Source of the DNA: Saccharothrix ecbatanensis
GTDB taxonomy: Bacteria; Actinomycetota; Actinomycetes; Mycobacteriales; Pseudonocardiaceae
Length of the DNA stretch: 64,000 nucleotides
Reading direction: 5' to 3'
Assembly: GCF_014205015.1 (NCBI RefSeq)
Contig: NZ_JACHMO010000001.1
Span: 4,836,001-4,900,000 of the forward strand
A program made the translations under genes and the position numbers. Position 1 is the stretch's first letter, and each line of letters starts with the position of its first letter. Shown piece by piece: positions 1-8,143 of this stretch. The notes beneath the pieces were generated by a model. That model was not told the origin of the DNA. It worked only from the letters and a program-made list of their open reading frames with translations, and did not search any database.

Positions 1-1
1 C

Positions 2-94
2 GGCTACGGCGTGATGCTCGTGAACCTGCTGTGCGACCTGGTCCGCGTGCACACCCGCGAGAACGGCACGACGATCCGCGTCTACGTGGGCTGA
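2..94 (+). CDS. C-terminal end of an HATPase-type ATP-binding (anti-sigma-like) protein, partial
   Basis: Only the last 30 codons lie in the window, ending at TGA 92-94, and the start is off the left edge. The fragment begins GYGVMLVNLLCDLV. This resembles the last glycine-rich ATP-lid box and final helix of small stand-alone GHKL ATPases (SpoIIAB/RsbW-like anti-sigma kinases common in actinomycetes), followed by a final beta strand (TTIRVYVG). The family call rests on this short match only. The protein could equally be another histidine-kinase-like ATPase. Confidence 0.45.
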   Translation, partial: GYGVMLVNLLCDLVRVHTRENGTTIRVYVG

Positions 95-130
95 CCCCCG
101 CTGCGAGCCGACCCCCGCAGTACGCCGACC

Positions 131-271
131 CGGTTGTGCGCCGACCCCACAGTGCGCTGGCCCCGTTGTGCGCTGGCCCCGTTGTGCGCTGGCCCCGTTG
201 TGCGCTGGCCCCGTTGTGCGCTGGCCCGTTGTGCGCTGGCCCGTTGTGCGCTGGCCCGTTGTGGGCCGGCC
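131..271. repeat. GC-rich tandem minisatellite, 15/16-bp unit
   Basis: The unit GTTGTGCGCTGGCCCC is repeated head to tail. There are three 16-bp copies (165-180, 181-196, 197-212) and three copies shortened by one C to 15 bp (213-227, 228-242, 243-257), with degenerate copies at both edges. The switch from 16 to 15 bp shifts the frame, so it is not a coding repeat. It fills most of the gap between the partial ATPase and the next gene. Nothing else is seen between 95 and 423. Confidence 0.85.
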
Positions 272-423
272 TCGCTTGGCCCACCGCCCGTCGGCGAACC
301 GAAGCCACGTTCATGTGTGCTTGCACACCAATCAGCCCCCGACCGCGCGTTCTCGGTGCTCGCGGGCCGTCTTCGTGCGGAATCGGCCCCGCCGCACGTC
401 CGCGTCCCGGCAGAATCGGCCGA

Positions 424-1158
424 GTGACTCCCGCACTTCTGCTCGCCCACGGGGCCGGTGGCACCGTCCGCGCGAACTTCAGCCCGCTCATCCCGCAGCT
501 GTCGCGCAAGCGCAAAGTGCACGCGGTGGACTTCCCCGGCTCCGGGACGACGCCGCGCGCGACCGCGCCGCTGGAGCTGGACGACCTGGCCGACCGCCTG
601 GTCGCCGCCGCCGACGGCGAGGAGCGGTTCGCGATCATCGGCTTCTCGATGGGGTGCGCGGTGGCGATTCGCGCCGCCCAGCGGCACCCGGAGCGGGTGA
701 CGGCCCTGGTGCTCACCGCCGGGTTCGCCCGCATCGACGACGAGACCCGGGCGCGGATGCAGAAGTGGGCTCGGCTGCTGGACGGCGACCGCACCGCGTT
801 GGCGCGCTACCTGATGACGATCGTGCTGGGCGAGCCGTTCCACCGGCGGATGACGTCCGAGCAGGCCGAGGGCTTCCTGGAACTGATCGCCCTCACCGTG
901 CCGCCCGGCACCCCCGAACAGGTCGACCTGGTGCTGCGCGCCGACCTGCGCGCCGAAGTCCCGTCCCTGACCGTGCCGACCCTCGTGATCGGCACCAAGC
1001 ACGACCGCCTGATCAACCCGTCCACCACCCGCGCCCTCGCCGACCTGATCCCCGGCGCCCAGTGGGCCGAACTGGACAGCGGCCACGCCCCCTCCATCGA
1101 GGCCCCCGCCGAGTGGTTCCGCCAGATCGAACAGTTCCTGGACGCCCAGTCCCAATAA
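424..1158 (+). CDS. alpha/beta hydrolase
   Basis: This is a 244-residue cytosolic alpha/beta-fold hydrolase. The GTG start at 424 begins a typical first strand (TPALLLAHGAGG) that contains the HG oxyanion turn. The nucleophile elbow is GFSMG, with Ser about residue 77. The acid lies in GTKHDRL and the catalytic His in SGHAPSIEAP near the C-terminus. The reading frame is open further upstream, but that part translates the minisatellite and is not protein-like. The family covers esterases, lipases and C-C hydrolases, so the substrate cannot be given. It stands alone on the plus strand, followed by a repeat cluster. Confidence 0.85.
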   Translation: MTPALLLAHGAGGTVRANFSPLIPQLSRKRKVHAVDFPGSGTTPRATAPLELDDLADRLVAAADGEERFAIIGFSMGCAVAIRAAQRHPERVTALVLTAGFARIDDETRARMQKWARLLDGDRTALARYLMTIVLGEPFHRRMTSEQAEGFLELIALTVPPGTPEQVDLVLRADLRAEVPSLTVPTLVIGTKHDRLINPSTTRALADLIPGAQWAELDSGHAPSIEAPAEWFRQIEQFLDAQSQ

Positions 1159-1244
1159 CCCGCGAGCCGAACCTTCAGGCCCCGCGAGTCGAACGCTCAG
1201 GCCCCGCGAGTCGAACCTTCAGGACCCCCGAGTTCACCGCTCAG
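1159..1244. repeat. four tandem 21-22-bp repeats, 3' end of hydrolase gene
   Basis: There are four head-to-tail units at 1159-1179, 1180-1201, 1202-1223 and 1224-1244. The core is CCCCGCGAGTCGAACSCTCAGG. The last unit reads GAGTTCACCGCTCAG, which is almost identical to a piece of the large inverted repeat at 31001-31142 (GAGTTCAACGCTCAG). Both clusters start within a few bases of a stop codon. Confidence 0.8.
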
Positions 1245-1323
1245 ACGGACGACTCGGGGTGTCCGGGCGGCGGGCTCGCGGGTGGGCGGTTTGCGGGTGG
1301 TCCGGCCGGGCTAACCAGGCCAC

Positions 1324-1971
1324 ATGACCAACACGCTCGTCCTCGACGTCGACGGCACGCTGGTGGACACCAACTACCACCACGCCGTGGCGTGGTTCCG
1401 CGCGTTCCGGCGTTTCGACATCACCGTGCCGACCTGGCGCCTGCACCGCGCCATCGGGATGGGCGGCGACAAGCTCGTCGGCGCGGTCGCGGGCGACCAC
1501 GTCGAACGTGAGCACGGCGACGACATCCGCACCGCCTGGGAAGCCGCGTTCGAGCCGATGCTCGCCGAGATCCGACCGCTGGAAGGCGCGCACCGCCTGA
1601 TCTCCACCGCCATGGAGCAGAACTGCACGGTCGTGCTGGCGAGTTCCGGCAAGCGCCACCACGTCGACCACTACCTGAAGCTGCTCGACGCCTCCGGCAT
1701 CACGTCGACATCAGCGGACGACGTCGACAACAGCAAACCCGCGCCGGACCTGATCGAGGTCGCGCTGCGGCGGGTCGACCGGAACGGTCGCGCGGTGATC
1801 ATCGGCGACTCCGTCTGGGACTGCGAAGCAGCGCAACGCGCCGGCCTGCCCTCGGTCTGCCTTCGCACGGGTGGTTTCGGCGAAGCCGAGTTGCGGGAGG
1901 CCGGGGCGTCGGAAGTCTACGAGGAACTCGACGAGTTGCGGGCGGATCTCACCGACCTGCCCATGGCGTAG
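1324..1971 (+). CDS. HAD-superfamily hydrolase
   Basis: This 215-residue protein carries all four HAD motifs. Motif I is DVDGTLVD near the N-terminus (nucleophile Asp plus acid/base Asp), motif II is ASSGK, motif III is the Lys of NSKPAPD, and motif IV is GDSVWDCEAA. The helical cap follows motif I, as in phosphoglycolate phosphatase and beta-phosphoglucomutase-like enzymes. It is probably a Mg2+-dependent phosphatase for a small phosphorylated metabolite. The stop codon is part of the ribosome-binding site of the next gene (TAGGAGG), so the two are probably co-transcribed. Confidence 0.88.
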   Translation: MTNTLVLDVDGTLVDTNYHHAVAWFRAFRRFDITVPTWRLHRAIGMGGDKLVGAVAGDHVEREHGDDIRTAWEAAFEPMLAEIRPLEGAHRLISTAMEQNCTVVLASSGKRHHVDHYLKLLDASGITSTSADDVDNSKPAPDLIEVALRRVDRNGRAVIIGDSVWDCEAAQRAGLPSVCLRTGGFGEAELREAGASEVYEELDELRADLTDLPMA

Positions 1972-1979
1972 GAGGAAGC

Positions 1980-2936
1980 GTGCGGATCGGCTACACACTG
2001 ATGACGGAGCAGGCCGGCCCACGCGAGTTGGTCGACCACGCCACGCTGGCCGAGCAGGCCGGTTTCGACTTCGAGGTGATGAGCGACCACTACTCGCCGT
2101 GGCTGGACGAGCAGGGGCACGCCCCGTACGCGTGGAGCGTGCTCGGCGCCGTCACGCAGGCGACCGACCAGGTCGAGCTGATGACCTACGTGACGTGCCC
2201 GACGGTGCGGTACCACCCGGCGGTCGTGGCGCAGAAGGCGGCGACCGTGCAACTGCTGTCCGGCAACCGGTTCACGTTGGGCATCGGCGCCGGGGAGAAC
2301 CTCAACGAGCACGTGGTGGGGCGCGGCTGGCCACCGGTGAACGTGCGGCACGAGTTGCTGCGCGAGGCCGTGGAGATCATCTCGCAACTGTTCGACGGCG
2401 GGTACGTCAACTACTCGGGTCAACACTTCCGGGTCGACTCGGCGAAGCTGTGGGACCTGCCCGAACAGCGGGTGCCGATCGCCGTGGCGGTGTCCGGCGG
2501 CCAGTCGGTGCGGACGTTCGCGCCCTTGGCCGACGCGATGGTCGCGGTGGAGCCGGACGCGGCGCTGAGCCAGGAGTGGGACGTCTTCCAGGGCGGGCAG
2601 TCGCGGAAGATCGGTCAGCTGCCGATCTGCTGGGACCCGGACCGGGACAAGGCGGTCGAACGGGCGCACGAGCAGTTCCGGTGGTTCGCGGGCGGCTGGA
2701 AGGTCAACTCGGAGCTGCCCGGGACGGCGGGGTTCGCCGGTGCGACGCAGTTCGTCCGACAGGAGGACGTGGCCGCGAAGATCCCGTGCGGGCCGGACGC
2801 CGGGCCGGTGGTGGAGGCGGTGGCGAAGTTCCGCGACGCGGGCTTCACCGATCTCGCGCTGGTGCAGATCGGCGGCGACCACCAGCCGGAGTTCCTGGAC
2901 TTCGCCAAGGCGGAACTCCTTCCCGCCCTGCGCTGA
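1980..2936 (+). CDS. LLM-class F420-dependent oxidoreductase (F420-G6PDH-like)
   Basis: This 318-residue protein has the luciferase-like TIM-barrel signature. It opens RIGYTLMTEQ, has MSDHYSPW after strand 2, GNRFTLGIGAGENLNEH and a late AVAVSGG strand. The pattern MSDHYSPW with GAGE(N)LNEH is that of the F420-dependent glucose-6-phosphate dehydrogenase branch (TIGR03557-like), which uses coenzyme F420. The GTG start is 8 bases after the HAD stop behind AGGAGG. The actual substrate is not deducible; many paralogs in actinomycetes are not G6P dehydrogenases. Confidence 0.85.
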   Translation: MRIGYTLMTEQAGPRELVDHATLAEQAGFDFEVMSDHYSPWLDEQGHAPYAWSVLGAVTQATDQVELMTYVTCPTVRYHPAVVAQKAATVQLLSGNRFTLGIGAGENLNEHVVGRGWPPVNVRHELLREAVEIISQLFDGGYVNYSGQHFRVDSAKLWDLPEQRVPIAVAVSGGQSVRTFAPLADAMVAVEPDAALSQEWDVFQGGQSRKIGQLPICWDPDRDKAVERAHEQFRWFAGGWKVNSELPGTAGFAGATQFVRQEDVAAKIPCGPDAGPVVEAVAKFRDAGFTDLALVQIGGDHQPEFLDFAKAELLPALR

Positions 2937-2962
2937 CGACGAGCCGCTGACGAGGCGACCCG

Positions 2963-4321
2963 TCACCCGCGGCCGGTCACCGCGCCTTCCCTCGCCGGGG
3001 GCCCTGTGGTCGGGATGACCGGCGTGGGAGTGACGACCGGCGGGTTCGGTGGCGTCTTGGTCCCCGGATCCACCGGCTCCTTGCGGGCCTTGGTGGTAGT
3101 GGCGGTCGTGGTGTCGCCGTCGTCCACACCGTCCGCCGGCACGTCGGTCCCGGCGCCGGGCGTGACCCCGCCGACGGTGCCGTCCTCCTCGGTGCTCCCC
3201 GCCGGCCTCGCCTGCGCGGGCGCGCCATCCCGCACGGTGTCCGTGACCGGGGAGTTCGGGTCCACCACGCCGCTCATCGGAGCCTGTCCCGCGACCGGCT
3301 CGGTCGCGGTGGTCGTGGTGGTCTGGCCGGCGTGCTCGCCGGAGCCGGACCCCGGCGCGAACGCGTCCCCGAGCGTCACCGCGCCAAGCAGCGCCAACGC
3401 GCCCGCGGCCACCGCCGCACCGGCCAGCACCGCCCGGTTCTTGCCCTTCTTGCGCTCGACCGCCACCTCGGCCCGGTCCACCACCGCCAACTCGACCAGC
3501 GGCAGCAGCCCCACGCTCGCCCGCGCCGCCTCTTCGAGCATCCGCCGGCACTTCGCCGCGGTAGGCCGCTTGGTCGGGTCCGACGCGGTCATCCCGGCCA
3601 GCACGGCGGTCCACGGCTCGGGCAGGTTCGCCGGGATGCGCGGCTCGCGGTGCAGCCGCGACAGCGCCGCCTCCGTGTCACCGCCGGGGTACTCGGGCCG
3701 CCCGGTCAGGCACTCCAGCAGCACCAGGCCCAACGCGTAGACGTCGGCGGCCGGCAGCACGTCGCCGCCACGCACCTGCTCCGGCGCGAGGTAGCCGGCG
3801 GTGCCGACCAGTATCCCGGACCGGGTGACGCGGGTGACCTGGCCTTGCAGCGCCAGCCCGAAGTCGGCCAGGTACGCGCGCCGCCCCTCGGTGTCGAGCA
3901 GGATGTTCGACGGCTTCACGTCCCGGTGCACGACGTCCTGCGCGTGCACGTGGGCCAGCACGCCAGCGATCTGCGCGCCGACCGTGGCGACCACCTCGGG
4001 CGCCATCGCACCGCGCATCCGCCGCCGCAGCGTGCCGCCCTCGACCGCCTGCATGACGAAGTAGGGCCGACCGCGGAAGACGCCGGTGCCGTAGACCTCG
4101 ACCAGGCCGGGGCAGTTCATCTCGCCCAGCACCTGCGCCTCGCGGTCGAGCCGGATGCGGTCCTCGCCGGAGGCCTCGCCCTGGAAGAACTTGATCGCGA
4201 CCTTCCGGTCGAGACGGGTGTCGAACGCGCGGTACACCTCGGCCATGCCGCCCGACCCGTACAGGGCGCCCAGCGCGTACCTGCCGTCGACCACCTCTCC
4301 GGTCAGGTCACCGTCCCACAT
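2963..4321 (-). CDS. transmembrane Ser/Thr protein kinase
   Basis: This 452-residue Hanks-type kinase has a glycine loop at about 21-26 (GSGGMAEVY), the ATP-binding Lys in VAIK near 44, the catalytic loop HRDVKPSN at 132-139, DFG at 153-155 and APEQ at 179-182. A juxtamembrane basic stretch precedes one membrane helix at about 297-317. The roughly 130-residue outside part is Thr/Pro/Gly-rich with no recognisable sensor domain and no PASTA repeats. The topology is therefore a PknB-like receptor kinase with a disordered ectodomain. It is convergent with the oxidoreductase gene, only 26 bases away. Confidence 0.92.
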   Translation of the reverse strand: MWDGDLTGEVVDGRYALGALYGSGGMAEVYRAFDTRLDRKVAIKFFQGEASGEDRIRLDREAQVLGEMNCPGLVEVYGTGVFRGRPYFVMQAVEGGTLRRRMRGAMAPEVVATVGAQIAGVLAHVHAQDVVHRDVKPSNILLDTEGRRAYLADFGLALQGQVTRVTRSGILVGTAGYLAPEQVRGGDVLPAADVYALGLVLLECLTGRPEYPGGDTEAALSRLHREPRIPANLPEPWTAVLAGMTASDPTKRPTAAKCRRMLEEAARASVGLLPLVELAVVDRAEVAVERKKGKNRAVLAGAAVAAGALALLGAVTLGDAFAPGSGSGEHAGQTTTTTATEPVAGQAPMSGVVDPNSPVTDTVRDGAPAQARPAGSTEEDGTVGGVTPGAGTDVPADGVDDGDTTTATTTKARKEPVDPGTKTPPNPPVVTPTPVIPTTGPPAREGAVTGRG

Positions 4322-4514
4322 TCCGGCTGAACCTCCGCTGTGTCGACGACGCCGGCCCGGGGGCCGTCGCGAAAGCTACCGGTCGTGTGACACGGGCAGC
4401 CACCCTGTTTGCACTTTCCAGTCCACTTACCCGTTGCGCGTCCGTCACAAACCCATCATTTCTTCGCGTTCCCGAACCCGTGTCGGACCACCGTCGGATG
4501 GGTACCTCCGCGGC

Positions 4515-4682
4515 ATGACCGAACGCGAGCGGGAGCCCACGATCAACGAGTTCATCGACGACCCGGCGGCCAAGGTGGACGCCCTCGGCGAGGTGAACGA
4601 GGTCAGGCCTGCGCAGTACGGCGCCGACCCGGACGAAGAGTACGAGCACGGGCCCGTCGGAGGCGACGAACCAACGGGATGA
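4515..4682 (+). CDS. small acidic hypothetical protein (55 aa)
   Basis: This is a short gene starting at ATG 4515. The product is strongly acidic, beginning MTEREREPTINEFIDDPAAK and ending in a Glu/Asp-rich tail, with no membrane segment or signal. Codon usage is strongly GC3-biased, as in real genes here. It is divergent from the kinase and convergent with the TIMP-like gene, with a shared hairpin at its stop. The ribosome-binding site is weak, so this is a reasonable but unproven gene of unknown function. Confidence 0.6.
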   Translation: MTEREREPTINEFIDDPAAKVDALGEVNEVRPAQYGADPDEEYEHGPVGGDEPTG

Positions 4683-4720
4683 GCGCCGGAGATCACCCAA
4701 GCGAGTGAACCCCGGCGCTC
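4681..4720. terminator. bidirectional hairpin between convergent genes
   Basis: The inverted repeat GAGCGCCGG (4681-4689) / CCGGCGCTC (4712-4720) sits between two convergent stop codons, with a 22-base loop and no T-tract. This is the usual form of actinomycete terminators. Confidence 0.5.
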
Positions 4721-4734
4721 AAACGGCCCAGCTG

Positions 4735-5226
4735 TTACGGCGTAGCGGTCGCGCACGGTGTCGTCATGGGCGTGGTCGTCGTCGTCATTCCGGGAGAGGA
4801 CGGCGACGTGGTCACCGGCGGGCCCGACGCGGCCGACCTGGTGCCGCCGCACTGGTCGATCTCCACCAAGCCGTCCGACGAGAGCAGCTTCGAGAAGATC
4901 ACGTACTCGCTGCCCACCGTGAGCTTCAGGCCGCACGAGTAGTTCCTGAGCGTCACGACGTTGACGAACTTCGGCACGTCGCCCTTGTACTCGGCGTGGA
5001 CGACCACCCCGTACCGGTACCGGTCGTTGTGACCGTCCCGCACGTCGACCTTCTCGCTGACCACCTTGCCCGAGAAGACTTGCGTCGCCTGCTGGTAGCG
5101 CCACGCCTCGTTACCGCCGGGGAAGCAGACGCATGCGCTGGCAGGACTGGTGAGCACTGCGGCGAGCAGCACGGCGGTGACAGTGACGACACCGGCCGCG
5201 TGCGCCAGGAATCGGAAGCGCGCCAA
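4735..5226 (-). CDS. secreted TIMP/NTR-domain-like protein
   Basis: A signal peptide (hydrophobic stretch VVTVTAVLLAAVL, then SPASA) is followed directly by CVCF, so cleavage would expose an N-terminal Cys-x-Cys. That arrangement marks tissue inhibitor of metalloproteinase/netrin-like domains. The following region (FSGKVVSEKV...YRYGVVVHAEYKG) fits the beta-barrel of such domains. Further Cys occur in LRNYSCGLK and IDQCGG, followed by a Thr/Ser/Pro-rich tail. I chose TTG 5226 because GAGGGGG lies 5 bases upstream; an in-frame ATG at 5250 would add eight residues. Bacterial members have unknown targets. The lipobox match is too poor for a lipoprotein. Confidence 0.7.
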   Translation of the reverse strand: MARFRFLAHAAGVVTVTAVLLAAVLTSPASACVCFPGGNEAWRYQQATQVFSGKVVSEKVDVRDGHNDRYRYGVVVHAEYKGDVPKFVNVVTLRNYSCGLKLTVGSEYVIFSKLLSSDGLVEIDQCGGTRSAASGPPVTTSPSSPGMTTTTTPMTTPCATATP

Positions 5227-5266
5227 GGGGTCCCCCTCGAAATAGGGCATGGGCGGCGGTGCTTGA

Positions 5267-6550
5267 TCACCTTATCGGCCGAACGTGCAGAGCCAGCCAC
5301 AATTCGGCCCGCAGACCTGCGGATTCCAACGAACGCCCCAGCAGTTCCTCCACTCGCCCCAACCGGTTCCGGACCGTGTGCCGGTGCACGCCGAGGCGTG
5401 TGGCGGCCGGATCGGCCTGACCGTGGCACGACAGCCACACCCGCAACGTCTCGCGCAGCACGTCGTCCAGCGGCGCCAGCAGCACGGCGGCGAACTCGGC
5501 CGCGTCCGCCGCCAGCAGACCGGCGCCGGCGACCTCCTCGAACGTCGCCACCCCTTCCTCGAACGCCCGCAGCGCCTCCCGATAGCCCCGCGCGACGCTC
5601 CGCACGTCCACCGGGCTCGACGCGGCGGCGGGCACGTCCACCTCGTGGGCCAGCACGACCACCCGCCCGTCCACCTCGGCCCAGAACCCCGCACGCGGTT
5701 CAGCCGCGCCACGCAACACGAAGACCCGGAACTCCCCCTCCGGCACCCCATCGACCGGAACACCGGCCAGCAGCAGCCGGAACCGCGCCTCCCGCAGGTC
5801 CCGCCGAACCGCGTCGACCTCGTCCGACCGCGCCAACGCCACCGTGAGCAGTGACGCCGCGATGTTGACCGCGCCCGCGTCCAGCGCCCGGTCCGCCGCT
5901 ACGGCCAGGTACCCGAGCCGGCCGAGCACCTGCATCGCGGCGTGCCGCTCCCCCACCTGCCACGCCGCGCCCGCCGGTCCGCCCGACGCCGCCAGCCGCC
6001 GCACGTGACCGGAGAGGTCGGGGAGCGAGCCCACGACGTGCAGCGGAGAGCCGTGGGGATCCAACAACGCCGCGCCGCCGTCGATGAGCCGCGCCAGCCT
6101 CCGCACGACACCGAGGGGCCCCTCGCCGACCGCCGCACGGGTCAGCGCGCGCTGTGCCTCACTGGTGCGTGCGAGCGCCGCGTACTCGTCTGCCGCGACG
6201 GCCCGCGACACCGCCTTGGTGATCGCGATGAACGGCGTGGCCCTGGGCACCTCCAGCAACGCCAACCCGGCCTCGCGCGCGGCCTCGATCAACCCGTCGG
6301 GCACGTGCTCGTGGCTCAGCCCCGTCCCGAACCCGAGTCCCACCACGCCGGCCGCCACCAGCCGCCGCACGTACTCGGCGTGTGGGCCGAGCGCGATACC
6401 CGTGGTCAGCAGCAGCTCGCCGCCCTCCAGGAACGGCGTCGGATCGGCCAACTCCGTGCTGTGCGCCCACGCCACGACCCGGTCCAGCCCGGCGTCCACG
6501 CGCACCGCCAGATCGAGCTCGCGGGCCAACGCCCCGACCGTCAACGCCAT
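5267..6550 (-). CDS. PucR-family transcriptional regulator
   Basis: This is a 427-residue regulator. The N-terminal PucR domain (about 1-125) opens MALTVGALARELDL. It contains LEGGELLLTTGIAL and ends with the IAITKAVSRAV helix. A central GGDEF-like/CdaR-type linker follows. The C-terminal helix-turn-helix (HTH_30) is RETLRVWLSCHGQADPAATR followed by LGVHRHTVRNRLGRVEEL. Such regulators control nearby purine, amine or aldehyde catabolism. It is divergent from the aldehyde dehydrogenase, which is the likely target. The frame is open upstream, but ATG 6550 begins the conserved domain. Confidence 0.9.
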   Translation of the reverse strand: MALTVGALARELDLAVRVDAGLDRVVAWAHSTELADPTPFLEGGELLLTTGIALGPHAEYVRRLVAAGVVGLGFGTGLSHEHVPDGLIEAAREAGLALLEVPRATPFIAITKAVSRAVAADEYAALARTSEAQRALTRAAVGEGPLGVVRRLARLIDGGAALLDPHGSPLHVVGSLPDLSGHVRRLAASGGPAGAAWQVGERHAAMQVLGRLGYLAVAADRALDAGAVNIAASLLTVALARSDEVDAVRRDLREARFRLLLAGVPVDGVPEGEFRVFVLRGAAEPRAGFWAEVDGRVVVLAHEVDVPAAASSPVDVRSVARGYREALRAFEEGVATFEEVAGAGLLAADAAEFAAVLLAPLDDVLRETLRVWLSCHGQADPAATRLGVHRHTVRNRLGRVEELLGRSLESAGLRAELWLALHVRPIR

Positions 6551-6553
6551 GGA

Positions 6554-6570
6554 CACTGTGTACAACACTG
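6554..6570. promoter_or_regulatory. dyad in the pucR / aldehyde dehydrogenase control region
   Basis: The sequence CACTGTGTACAACACTG has two-fold symmetry (CAnTGT...ACAnTG). It abuts the pucR start inside the 127-base divergent intergenic region, so it is a candidate autoregulatory operator. No experimental consensus is matched. Confidence 0.3.
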
Positions 6571-6677
6571 ATCGGCAGGGTCGCCATATTGGATACTGTC
6601 GCCCGTCCACCGTGAGGTCGATGCTGGACCCCACTGCCCGACTGCGCACCGAGGGACGTCCTCGAAGGAGCCATTCA

Positions 6678-8105
6678 GTGACGACGCCGTACTGGGTCGC
6701 GGGGCAGCCCGCGACGAGTGCCGACCTGGTCGAGATCCGCACCCCGCACGACAACGCCCTGGCCGGCGTCACGTCGAACGCCACGGCCGAGGACGTGGAA
6801 CGGGCCGTCGCCGCCGCGCACGCCGTGGCCGAGGAGTTCGCCGCACTGCCCGCGCACGCCCGTGCGGCGGCACTGGACCACGTGTCGCGGCGGCTGGCCG
6901 AACGTGCCGACGAAGTGGCCGAGCTGATCACGTCCGAGTCCGGCAAACCGGTGAAGTGGTCGCGGATCGAGGTGACCCGGGCGGTGTCGACGTTCCGCTG
7001 GGCGGCCGAGGAGGCACGCCGGTTCTCCGGTGAGCTCCAGCGGCTGGACACCGATCCGGCGGCGGACGGCAGGCTGGCGTTGGTGCGGCGGGCGCCGCGC
7101 GGGCCGGTGCTGGGCATCGCGCCGTTCAACTTCCCGCTGAACCTGGTGGCGCACAAGGTCGCGCCCGCGTTGGCGGTCGGCGCCCCGATCGTGGTCAAAC
7201 CCGCGCCGTCCACCCCGCTGGTCGCGTTGCTGCTGGGCGAACTGCTGGCGGAGACCGACCTGCCCGCCGGGTCGTGGTCGGTGCTGCCGGTGCCGAACGA
7301 GGTGGCGGGCGCGCTGGTCGAGGACCCTCGGCTGCCCGTGGTGTCGTTCACCGGATCGGGTCCAGTGGGCTACTCGATCCTGGACCGCGTGCCGCGCAAG
7401 CACATCGTGCTGGAGCTGGGTGGCAACGCGGCGGCCGTCGTCTGTCCGGATTGGACGGACCTGGACCGGGCGGCGCAGCGGATCGCGATGTTCTCGATGT
7501 ACCAGGGTGGACAGTCGTGCATCTCGGTGCAACGCGTGTACGCCCACGAGGACGTGTACCCGGCGTTGGCGGAAGCGGTGGTGGCGCACGTGCGCAAGCT
7601 CGGCACGGGCGACCCGACCGACCCGGCCACCGACGTCGGCCCGCTGATCAACGAGGCTGCCGCGCGGCGGGTGGAGGCGTGGGTGGACGAGGCCGTGGCG
7701 GCGGGCGCGCGGGTGTTGACCGGAGGCCGGCGGGCGGGTGCGGTGTACGAGCCGACCGTGCTGGCGGACGTGCCGGCGGGGTGCAAGGTGGTGGACGAGG
7801 AGGTGTTCGGCCCGGTGGTGGTGCTGGACTCCGTCCCGTCGGTGGAGGAGGCGTTCGACCGGGTGAACGCGTCCCGGTTCGGTTTGCAGGCGGGGGTTTT
7901 CACGCACGACGTCCGGCTGGCGTTCCGCGCGGCCAAGCGGCTGGCGGTGGGCGGGGTGATCGTGGGCGACGTGCCGAGCTTCCGCGCCGACCAGATGCCG
8001 TACGGCGGGGTGAAGGAGTCGGGAACCGGCCGCGAGGGTGTTCGTTCGGCCATGGACGACCTGACCGAGCAGCGGGTCCTGGTGCTCACCGGTCTGGAGC
8101 TGTAG
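6678..8105 (+). CDS. aldehyde dehydrogenase family protein
   Basis: This is a 475-residue NAD(P)+-dependent ALDH. Visible motifs are APFNFPLN (substrate/cofactor cleft), VVKPAPSTP (cofactor Lys), SFTGSGPVG (Rossmann turn), ELGGN with the general-base Glu, and GGQSCISVQR with the catalytic Cys. EEVFGPV and PYGGVKESGTGREG close the fold. The GTG start has GAAGGAG 7 bases upstream. The sequence resembles the GapN/lactaldehyde/succinate-semialdehyde branch, but the substrate is not determined. It is divergent from the PucR regulator. Confidence 0.9.
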   Translation: MTTPYWVAGQPATSADLVEIRTPHDNALAGVTSNATAEDVERAVAAAHAVAEEFAALPAHARAAALDHVSRRLAERADEVAELITSESGKPVKWSRIEVTRAVSTFRWAAEEARRFSGELQRLDTDPAADGRLALVRRAPRGPVLGIAPFNFPLNLVAHKVAPALAVGAPIVVKPAPSTPLVALLLGELLAETDLPAGSWSVLPVPNEVAGALVEDPRLPVVSFTGSGPVGYSILDRVPRKHIVLELGGNAAAVVCPDWTDLDRAAQRIAMFSMYQGGQSCISVQRVYAHEDVYPALAEAVVAHVRKLGTGDPTDPATDVGPLINEAAARRVEAWVDEAVAAGARVLTGGRRAGAVYEPTVLADVPAGCKVVDEEVFGPVVVLDSVPSVEEAFDRVNASRFGLQAGVFTHDVRLAFRAAKRLAVGGVIVGDVPSFRADQMPYGGVKESGTGREGVRSAMDDLTEQRVLVLTGLEL

Positions 8106-8143
8106 ATCTTGACGCCCTCGGGCGGTGTCCGCATGCTCGTGCC

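Noticed and set aside
131..271. CRISPR-like repeat array
   Set aside because: Units are contiguous, with no spacers.
1917..3614. 565-codon minus-strand frame across the F420 oxidoreductase and kinase end
   Set aside because: Spans two real genes of opposite orientation and has no motifs.
4735..5226. Lipoprotein assignment of the TIMP-like protein
   Set aside because: Residues before Cys (ASA) do not fit the lipobox, which prefers Leu/Val at -3. A secreted form with N-terminal Cys is more likely.
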